Shown piece after piece: positions 6,880 through 12,877 of a stretch of DNA of 15,472 bases. Numbering within the stretch: the stretch's first letter is position 1; the number at the start of each line of letters is the position of its first letter. This DNA is from Lachnospiraceae bacterium. GTDB taxonomy: Bacteria > Bacillota_A > Clostridia > Lachnospirales > Lachnospiraceae. Under the pieces are notes generated by a model that was not told the DNA's origin, did no database searches, and saw nothing but the letters and a program-made list of their open reading frames with translations. The stretch lies in assembly GCA_024691045.1 (NCBI GenBank), contig JAILOC010000040.1, forward strand, positions 1 to 15,472. Reading direction: 5' to 3'. Both the position numbers and the translations under genes were made by a program.

Positions 6880-7818
6880 TCAATATCCGAGGTATCCGGA
6901 CTCCATCATGTACCTTGTCATCTTAGCCTGGCCCATGGCATTGAAATGCTGTGAGTCGGCCCAGTCCGCCGCATTGTCTATTCCGAGCTTATCGATCTCA
7001 TAGAAAAGATCATGATACTCCACACCTTTTTCCGCAGCCACCGCTCCGACATGGTTGAACATCCTCTGTCTCATGGCAAGATCCTGCATGCATTCTTCAT
7101 CATCAGGATACAGTCCGTTAAAGGGTGCGGCATACAGAATAAGCTTTACGTTCTCCTCCCTGCAAAGATCGATCATCATCCTGAGATACTTTTCCATCTC
7201 CCCAGGCATGGGATAAATATCATCACTTTCAACAACGGGGATATCCCGGTTCGCATACACATTATACATGTGGTATGCGCCTCTTTCCGAAACTGGAAAG
7301 CCCGAATAATCAGCCTCAGTAAGTTCCTTCCATCTCGAATGGAAAAGTCCGAGGGGAAGAAGGTAATAGATCCTTTCATCAGGGTCTATGAGATCTTCGA
7401 GCGCTTCCTTTCTTGCTTCGCAGCGCGGGAAACCGTCAAAGAAACAATGATCCATTCCCTCGACTGTCCTGAAATCATTCGCACAGTACGAAACCTCAAA
7501 GCAGATCACGTCAGGGTGCCTTAACTCTATCGCTTCCTTCGCCGCATAATATGACATCGGTACGGTCTGTGCGCTTGAAGCGAGCATGTATGATTCGATC
7601 CCGTATTCCGAATAAAGAAGATCGGTATCGATCGTACAGAACTGATGCGAATTGCCTATGAAAACAATATCCGCATGTTCGGGCTTCCACTTTACGAACA
7701 TATCCTGACAGCCCTCATACTCCTTGTTACGAAGGGTCGTATTAATCCCGAGAAGGCATACGATGAGGACAGCGTTGAAGATTATGAACTTGATCAGTAA
7801 TCCTGTCTTTTTACGCAT
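6880..7818 (-). CDS. Membrane-anchored SGNH-type protein, probable partner of the MBOAT acyltransferase
   Basis: The 312-residue product has one N-terminal membrane segment (about 8-26) and an extracytoplasmic domain resembling the SGNH/GDSL-like proteins (AlgJ, AlgX, DltD type) that move acyl groups onto exported polymers. The first block is GNSHQF (55-60), with candidate nucleophile S57 next to H58. The closing block is DSQHFNAMGQ, with D288 and H291 completing a likely Ser-Asp-His triad. SSAQTVPMSYY is also typical of the group. It begins 8 bases after the MBOAT stop with no clear ribosome site, which implies coupling. No DltA or DltC is nearby, so a polysaccharide target is favoured over D-alanylation of teichoic acid. 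The substrate is unknown. Confidence 0.8.
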   Translation of the reverse strand: MRKKTGLLIKFIIFNAVLIVCLLGINTTLRNKEYEGCQDMFVKWKPEHADIVFIGNSHQFCTIDTDLLYSEYGIESYMLASSAQTVPMSYYAAKEAIELRHPDVICFEVSYCANDFRTVEGMDHCFFDGFPRCEARKEALEDLIDPDERIYYLLPLGLFHSRWKELTEADYSGFPVSERGAYHMYNVYANRDIPVVESDDIYPMPGEMEKYLRMMIDLCREENVKLILYAAPFNGLYPDDEECMQDLAMRQRMFNHVGAVAAEKGVEYHDLFYEIDKLGIDNAADWADSQHFNAMGQAKMTRYMMESGYLGY

Positions 7819-7826
7819 AATGTTTA

Positions 7827-9314
7827 TCAGAACCGGAAATAAATAAATGCCGTGGCATCGTACTGCTTTCCGTAGATGCCGAAGATAACGATGAAGATGA
7901 TCCCTGCAAGAAGCAGGAGCGCCTGGACGAATTCGCTTCTTTCCGCAAACAGAGCAGGTACATCAGTCTTTTTATACTTAAGTCTGTCGATCGTGATCAT
8001 GATGAAGATCCCGAAGATCAGCACGTTCATTTCCTTCGCATCAAGTCCGAGCATAAGGAGGGAGCCGTCCGTAAGCTGCCACAGTCCCATTCCGCCAAGC
8101 ATATTGCCGATCAGGTCAAAAGCCTGCCTTATGCTGCCCGCGCGGAAGAACATCCAGCATACCGTCACAGCAAGGAAGGTAAGAGCCTGCCTCAGCAGTC
8201 TGTATGATTTTTCGTCCTTCTTTCCGTCCGAGAAGATGCGTGATGCGGCATCGCGGAATTTATTCCATGCAGGCGATACGATCTCTTCCAAAACCCTCAG
8301 TACGCCGTGCAGCATTCCCCAGAAAACAAAGTGCCAGCCCGCACCGTGCCAGAGTCCGCTCAAAAGAAAAACCAGAAGTATGTTGATATACTTTCTTATC
8401 CTTCCTTTGCGTGATCCTCCGAGAGGAAAATACAGATAATCCCTGAACCATCCGGTAAGCGACATATGCCATCTGTCCCAGAAATCCCTTATGCCCGTCG
8501 CAAGGTAGGGAGTATTGAAATTCTCGCGAAGCGAAAAACCCATCATCCTTGCCGCGCCGATAGCAATATATGTGTAACCGGCGAAGTCGCAATAGATCTG
8601 AACGGAAAATAAAACCGCCGCAAGCAAAACCTCGAACCCCGCATAATCGGTGTAATGCTCCGCACTGTACACGGTATCGACCAGAATGGCTGCACGGTCT
8701 GCGATGACCATCTTCATGAAATAACCGTAGAGCATAATGAAAGCACCCTTCCTGAAATCATCCGGATTCATAAGGGGACGCTTATCAAGCTCACGTATCT
8801 GCTTCAGGAGATTTCCGCTTCTTTCGATGGGCCCCGCAACAAGCTGGGGGAAGAAGGATACGAACAGAGCATACCTGAATATGTTCTTTTCCGGTTCATC
8901 ACCGCGGTAAACATCGATCAGATATCCGACCGCCTGGAAGGTGTAGAAGGAAATACCTACGGGAAGAAGAATATCCAGAGGACGTATACTTCCCGGTAAA
9001 AACTTCGCAACGGTATCTGCGAAGAAATTGAAATATTTGAAGATAAAAAGAATACCGAAATTGATGACAAGACCGCTTATAAGGACCGCACGCCTGCTGC
9101 CGGTCCTGCCTGCGCATTTCGGAAGCGCAAGGGCACACAGATAAGTGACTATGATTGATGAAGCAAGCAAAAGAACGTAGACCGGATTCCAGCACATGTA
9201 AAAAAAGATACTTGCCGCAAGCAGTATAAAAGTCCTTGCCTTTGCAGGAAGGACCATGTACAGTGCCAGACACACCGGGAAAAATATTAAGAATGATAAG
9301 GAGTTAAAAAGCAT
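7827..9314 (-). CDS. MBOAT-family O-acyltransferase (AlgI-like)
   Basis: Polytopic membrane acyltransferase of 495 residues. AlgI/PatA-type MBOAT proteins pass an acyl (usually acetyl) group across the membrane to an extracytoplasmic SGNH partner for polysaccharide O-acetylation. Visible family motifs are FPQLVAGPIER (155-165), IYCDFAGYTYIAIGAARMMG (240-259), RDFWDRWHMSLTGWFRDYLY (276-295) and LSGLWHGAGWHFVFWG (318-333). H323 in LWHG is the expected catalytic histidine. I choose the ATG at 9314 over an in-frame GTG at 9323 because GGGAG at 9323-9327 serves the ATG with 8 bases of spacing and overlaps the GTG itself. It lies 33 bases after DUF1294 and 8 bases before the SGNH gene. Confidence 0.93.
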   Translation of the reverse strand: MLFNSLSFLIFFPVCLALYMVLPAKARTFILLAASIFFYMCWNPVYVLLLASSIIVTYLCALALPKCAGRTGSRRAVLISGLVINFGILFIFKYFNFFADTVAKFLPGSIRPLDILLPVGISFYTFQAVGYLIDVYRGDEPEKNIFRYALFVSFFPQLVAGPIERSGNLLKQIRELDKRPLMNPDDFRKGAFIMLYGYFMKMVIADRAAILVDTVYSAEHYTDYAGFEVLLAAVLFSVQIYCDFAGYTYIAIGAARMMGFSLRENFNTPYLATGIRDFWDRWHMSLTGWFRDYLYFPLGGSRKGRIRKYINILLVFLLSGLWHGAGWHFVFWGMLHGVLRVLEEIVSPAWNKFRDAASRIFSDGKKDEKSYRLLRQALTFLAVTVCWMFFRAGSIRQAFDLIGNMLGGMGLWQLTDGSLLMLGLDAKEMNVLIFGIFIMITIDRLKYKKTDVPALFAERSEFVQALLLLAGIIFIVIFGIYGKQYDATAFIYFRF

Positions 9315-9322
9315 TAAAACCA

Positions 9323-9327
9323 CTCCC
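9323..9327 (-). promoter_or_regulatory. Ribosome binding site fixing the MBOAT start
   Basis: GGGAG on the minus strand lies 8 bases before the ATG at 9314. The alternative GTG start begins inside this element, which argues against it. Confidence 0.55.
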
Positions 9328-9347
9328 GATAATAAAGAATAAAACCG

Positions 9348-9641
9348 TCAGATCAAAAGCTCCGAGCGGCGCCACAAAACAAAAACCATGACCGCAAGAT
9401 TAAATACGATAAACACGGGCACCAGGATCCTGAACTTAAGCTTTCTGGTCTTGTGCCTGAAAAGCTTCATTCCGATGAAGCTTCCGACAGCACCTCCGAT
9501 AAAGCCCGTGAAAAGAAGCGTAAATTCCGGGATGCGCCACTTGCCTCCCACAGCCTTCCGCTTGTCTATGCCGTAGAGCGCGAATGAAACAAAATTGATG
9601 ACAGCCACATATATCCAATAGAAAAAGAAAAGATTGCCCAT
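9348..9641 (-). CDS. DUF1294 small membrane protein
   Basis: Ninety-seven residues with an N-terminal hydrophobic helix (about 5-23), a central hydrophobic stretch (about 40-60) and a C-terminal helix (about 71-90). The conserved core matches DUF1294: YGIDKRKAVGGKWRIPE, then GGAVGSFIGMKLFRHKTRKLKF. No biochemical role is established for this family. The ATG lies two bases after the TGA of the GGDEF-EAL gene, and the MBOAT gene follows 33 bases later, so it is co-transcribed with both. It may be a passenger or an accessory membrane component of the acetylation module; nothing in the sequence decides this. Confidence 0.85.
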   Translation of the reverse strand: MGNLFFFYWIYVAVINFVSFALYGIDKRKAVGGKWRIPEFTLLFTGFIGGAVGSFIGMKLFRHKTRKLKFRILVPVFIVFNLAVMVFVLWRRSELLI

Positions 9642-9643
9642 AC

Positions 9644-11392
9644 TCAGTCTTTGTTCACAGACTCCCTTACAAGCTTTCCTGCCTCGTCATGCGGCATAGG
9701 GCGTCCCCAGACATAACCCTGGATGTAATCGCATCCTATATTCCTGAGAGTCTCTATCTGCGAAGAATCCTCAACACCTTCGGATATTACGTTGAATCCC
9801 ATGACATGTCCAAGAGTGATGATGGCGGCAACATACTGCTTGGAGCTGTCGCTTGTATTCATCTTGTCGATGAAAGTCTTGTCAACCTTCAGAAGATGTG
9901 CGGGGAAATTGTTCAGATAGCTGAGCGAAGAATAACCTGTTCCGAAATCATCGATCGCTATCTTGATGCCCATCTTGCGTATCTCATCGATGCAGTGCAT
10001 TGCCTTTTCAACCGACTCGATCATGATCGATTCGGTGATCTCAAGCTCAAGCTGTTCCGCGGGTATTCCGCTCGATGTAAGGAGATTGCTGATCTCAACA
10101 AGGAAATCCTTCTTCATCAGATGCTTGACAGAAACATTGAGGCTGAGCATCACGTCGGAGCCCGTCTCCCTGATGAGTTCTCCGACAAAGCCTGCCGCTT
10201 TTCTGAATACAGCCGAATCCACTCTGTCAATAAGCCCGGCCTTTTCAGCCACGGGAATAAAATAGGCGGGGGATATGACAGAACCGTCTTCGTCCTTCAT
10301 ACGTGCGAGAGCCTCAAATCCGCGGAGCTTATGGTCCATATCGTACTGGGGCTGAAGCATATAGAAGACGGTATCATTCTCGAGAGCATTCATGATCTTG
10401 CTCTCCATCTCAAGGGTGTTTTCCTTCTTGAGAAGATCCTTGGAAAATTTCCTGATATGCTCGCTGCTTCTCTCTCTCTTGATCTCCTGCATCGCAAGAA
10501 TGGAATAAGAGATCAGCTCATCCATGGTTCCGCAGTCATAAGGGAATACGGCATAACCGAAGCTTGCGGTCAGGAAGAAATCATATCCGATATTGTCCAT
10601 CTGATCCTTGAGCGCAGCTTCGTACATCCTGATGCTGTTAAGTATGTCTTCATCGGATTCAAATTCCCTGATGATAAGACAGAATTCGTCTCCGCTGAGT
10701 CTCGAAATGAAATCTATTGTTCCGGATGCTCCGCCGTCAGCTACAGCCTTCCATCTCTTAGCGGCTTCGATCAGTACTTCGTTTCCGACATCAAATCCCA
10801 TGGTGTCATTTATGACCTTGAAGCCGTTCATGTCTATCGTGACATCCGCAAAGGGAATCTTCTTCCTGATGAGTTCCTCGATAAGCTCTGTAGTCGCAAA
10901 CCAGTTGGGAAGACCTGTGAGCATATCGGTAACAGCCTGCATTCTCAGGCTTTCCTGATAGTCATCTATCTTCTTGTTGTTTCTGTAGATCAGAATGACC
11001 ACGCCCACGGTCATGACATTTATGAACACACCGGGAAGGCTGGTAAGATTATGTCCCATAACAACACTCATTATGACTATGGGAAGCTGAACGAACAAAA
11101 CGGTAAGTGCGGCCACAAAGCCCTGCTTTCCGTAATAGACCGCGACGATGATTATGCATACGTTCGAGATTGAGGAAAAGACTCCGGCAAATGTATACAG
11201 GGGAAGGGGGCGTTCGCCGATCATTATCACGGCACCCGAGCTTGAAGCAACGCTTATAACTAAATTACAAAGGAAATACATCACCAAAAGCACCCAGAAA
11301 AGAAACCGGGGTGCCGATTTTTTCAGAGAATACAACCTGTCCAGGGTTCCCTGGATGGTTTTTCTTTCGGAGCTTTTATTTCTGTTGCCCAT
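9644..11392 (-). CDS. Membrane GGDEF-EAL protein, probable c-di-GMP phosphodiesterase
   Basis: The 582-residue product has four or five membrane helices (between about 30 and 137), a GGDEF-type domain (about 150-310) and an EAL domain (about 325-575). The GGDEF half keeps DMLTGLPN and FKVIND but has SGDEF (233-237) in place of GGDEF, GF and GN where GH and GD are usual, and no RxxD inhibitory site upstream. It may be a weak cyclase or a regulatory GTP-binding domain. The EAL half looks complete: EAL at 360-362, N419, E451, the DDFGTGYSS block (481-489), K502, SEGVE (537-541) and QGY (558-560). Hydrolysis of c-di-GMP is therefore the likely activity. GGGGAG upstream supports the ATG. It heads the DUF1294-MBOAT-SGNH run. 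Confidence 0.92.
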   Translation of the reverse strand: MGNRNKSSERKTIQGTLDRLYSLKKSAPRFLFWVLLVMYFLCNLVISVASSSGAVIMIGERPLPLYTFAGVFSSISNVCIIIVAVYYGKQGFVAALTVLFVQLPIVIMSVVMGHNLTSLPGVFINVMTVGVVILIYRNNKKIDDYQESLRMQAVTDMLTGLPNWFATTELIEELIRKKIPFADVTIDMNGFKVINDTMGFDVGNEVLIEAAKRWKAVADGGASGTIDFISRLSGDEFCLIIREFESDEDILNSIRMYEAALKDQMDNIGYDFFLTASFGYAVFPYDCGTMDELISYSILAMQEIKRERSSEHIRKFSKDLLKKENTLEMESKIMNALENDTVFYMLQPQYDMDHKLRGFEALARMKDEDGSVISPAYFIPVAEKAGLIDRVDSAVFRKAAGFVGELIRETGSDVMLSLNVSVKHLMKKDFLVEISNLLTSSGIPAEQLELEITESIMIESVEKAMHCIDEIRKMGIKIAIDDFGTGYSSLSYLNNFPAHLLKVDKTFIDKMNTSDSSKQYVAAIITLGHVMGFNVISEGVEDSSQIETLRNIGCDYIQGYVWGRPMPHDEAGKLVRESVNKD

Positions 11393-11434
11393 ACGATGTC
11401 TCCCCCTCGAGTTATCGTGTATGCTCGAATAAGT

Positions 11435-11443
11435 ATTATACCA
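11435..11443 (-). promoter_or_regulatory. Extended -10 promoter for the GGDEF-EAL operon
   Basis: TGGTATAAT on the minus strand is a perfect -10 with the TGn extension, 42 bases before the ATG at 11392. The -35 region is AT-rich without a good TTGACA, which is acceptable for extended -10 promoters. This is the only strong promoter signal in the 76-base gap after the acyltransferase, so it likely starts the polysaccharide module transcript. Confidence 0.6.
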
Positions 11444-11468
11444 TTAAAAACATACTAAATATAGGAAA

Positions 11469-12746
11469 TTATCGCTTTTTTTGCGATTCCCGGTCCATTT
11501 TGCAGGCAAAAAAGAGCTCTTCGGTAGCAAGAGCCATCTTAGTGACCGAAAATTCGCATTTTCCGGGCTCCGGATAGATATACCAGGTATCGGTCAGAGT
11601 GTTTAAATCTACGCAGTCACCGTATTTCCCCAGATATTCGTATTCGATGTGGCAGGAATAAAGTGAAGGAACGGTCTTGACCATTTCGTGCACATCGCCG
11701 TCTTTGTCTGTTACCCTTACCTTAAATCCGTTCATATCGTGGACCATCGTACCTGTTCCGATCGGAATATACTTTCTTGCATTCGGCAGCGAATCAACGT
11801 GTACGGGAAGCTCTCCTGTCGAATATGTTCCCGCTTCAACCTCGAGGCGTACATTTTCCCTCTCCCACTCATACCAGTCCGGGATGTGTGAAAACTCGGT
11901 TTCTCCGTTTACAGCTTCGAGTTCCCCGAGCTCGGTCATATTCCAGGTCTTTCCGCATGCATCGCATTTGAGGATCGTTCCCCCGGAGGACATTCTGTAT
12001 TCTTTCCGGCATGCCGGACACTGATATAAAACCTTGTGAAGGCCCTCGGCACGTCCCTTGTAGGTTATACGGATCCCGCGCTGCTTCTGCCATGCAAAAT
12101 CATCGTAAACAAAGCTTTCGCGGATCTTCGCATTTATCTCATCCGGAGATGCATTCTTAAGCTCTTCGGCCGAAAAGATCTGAGTAAACTCTGCCTCCGT
12201 GGGCTTAACCCCCCTGTCATGAAGATTCCAGAAGGGAGAATTGACGTGATGTCCGTGACAAATGAGAGTCACTACGGGCACACCGAGAAGTTTGCAGAGC
12301 TTTCCCAGGGATTCGGGAAGAATCGCAGTGGTTCCGCACAAAGAATACCTTGCTTCGGGATAGATTATCGCAACATCCCCGTTTTCCACCGTGCGGGTGA
12401 GCTGCTTTACCAGTGAGATATCATTTGTGAATTTGCGCTTGCAGATACAGCCGACATTTCTCAGAAGCTTTTCCCTTCCGATAAAGCCGTCTATGGCAAC
12501 CACATAATTGGCTCTCCAGGGATAGATCGTCCCGGTGGCCACCTTAAAATCCATGAATGCATTGTGATTGCAGAGCATGACAAAAGGAGGCTTAAGATCT
12601 GCGGGTATGTTCTTTGAGATCCTGCATCCGTGCTTTCTGACATCCGGCACACTCAGGATATACGTGAGGGGCCTCAGGTACCACCTGGTCCTCACAGGGG
12701 GAGCCTGCATGTCAAATCTTTCGAAATCCTTATCCTTCATCCGCAT
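11469..12746 (-). CDS. PlsC-like acyltransferase with zinc ribbon and extra C-terminal domain
   Basis: The 425-residue product opens with an LPLAT/PlsC domain (about 20-190). Motif I is NHNAFMD (H61 and D66, the HX4D pair) and motif III is IIYPEARYS (PEARYS at 130-135). This family usually acylates lysophosphatidic acid or related lipids at the membrane. A zinc ribbon follows, CPAC and CDAC with cysteines 243, 246, 261 and 264. Then comes about 160 residues I cannot assign, containing YIPIGTGTMVHDMNGF and LTDTWYIYPEP. Ordinary PlsC proteins are about 200-250 residues, so the tail is an addition. The reading frame extends to a TTG at 12779, but GGAG lies just ahead of the ATGs at 12746 and 12740; either is possible. 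It diverges from the hybrid kinase. Confidence 0.82.
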   Translation of the reverse strand: MRMKDKDFERFDMQAPPVRTRWYLRPLTYILSVPDVRKHGCRISKNIPADLKPPFVMLCNHNAFMDFKVATGTIYPWRANYVVAIDGFIGREKLLRNVGCICKRKFTNDISLVKQLTRTVENGDVAIIYPEARYSLCGTTAILPESLGKLCKLLGVPVVTLICHGHHVNSPFWNLHDRGVKPTEAEFTQIFSAEELKNASPDEINAKIRESFVYDDFAWQKQRGIRITYKGRAEGLHKVLYQCPACRKEYRMSSGGTILKCDACGKTWNMTELGELEAVNGETEFSHIPDWYEWERENVRLEVEAGTYSTGELPVHVDSLPNARKYIPIGTGTMVHDMNGFKVRVTDKDGDVHEMVKTVPSLYSCHIEYEYLGKYGDCVDLNTLTDTWYIYPEPGKCEFSVTKMALATEELFFACKMDRESQKKR

Positions 12747-12799
12747 CCGTCTCCGATCGGATTTCCGGGCACAGAGCAATCCTTCGCCCGGATATTCTT

Positions 12800-12805
12800 A
12801 TTATA
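12800..12805 (-). promoter_or_regulatory. -10 element of the acyltransferase promoter (leftward)
   Basis: A perfect TATAAT on the minus strand, 53 bases before the ATG at 12746. At 17 bases of spacing the -35 position would be ACCACA, a poor match that falls within the kinase promoter. Confidence 0.5.
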
Positions 12806-12809
12806 CAGG

Positions 12810-12821
12810 AAAAACGTTTTT
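12810..12821. promoter_or_regulatory. Palindrome between divergent promoters, candidate operator
   Basis: AAAAACGTTTTT is a perfect 12-base palindrome lying almost exactly midway between the two opposed TATAAT boxes (12800-12805 and 12828-12833). A protein bound here would block both promoters. No particular regulator is implied by the sequence. Confidence 0.4.
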
Positions 12822-12824
12822 TTG

Positions 12825-12833
12825 TGGTATAAT
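12825..12833 (+). promoter_or_regulatory. Extended -10 promoter for the hybrid kinase (rightward)
   Basis: TGGTATAAT is a perfect extended -10, 44 bases before the kinase ATG. The -35 position holds ACAGGA, a poor match. The same nine bases form the promoter of the GGDEF-EAL gene. Confidence 0.6.
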
Positions 12834-12877
12834 CGTCTATGTGATATGTTTTCACTTCTTATGGGGATATAGGATTC

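Noticed and set aside
7827..9314. MBOAT as DltB of a teichoic acid D-alanylation operon
   Set aside because: No DltA, DltC or DltX is nearby, and the motifs and length fit AlgI-like proteins as well or better.
9689..11173. A 494-codon open frame on the plus strand
   Set aside because: It is fully antisense to the GGDEF-EAL gene, whose domains are unmistakable. The product shows no recognisable family, and open antisense frames are common opposite genes with this codon use.
11464..11487. Hairpin at the end of the acyltransferase gene (ATCGC, seven A, GCGAT on the minus strand)
   Set aside because: The stem is only 5 pairs with a large loop, lies partly inside the coding end, and is not followed by a T run, so it is not a convincing terminator.
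12747..12779. TTG start adding 11 residues to the acyltransferase
   Set aside because: The extension is Arg-rich and non-conserved in appearance, and GGAG sits between it and the two nearby ATGs.
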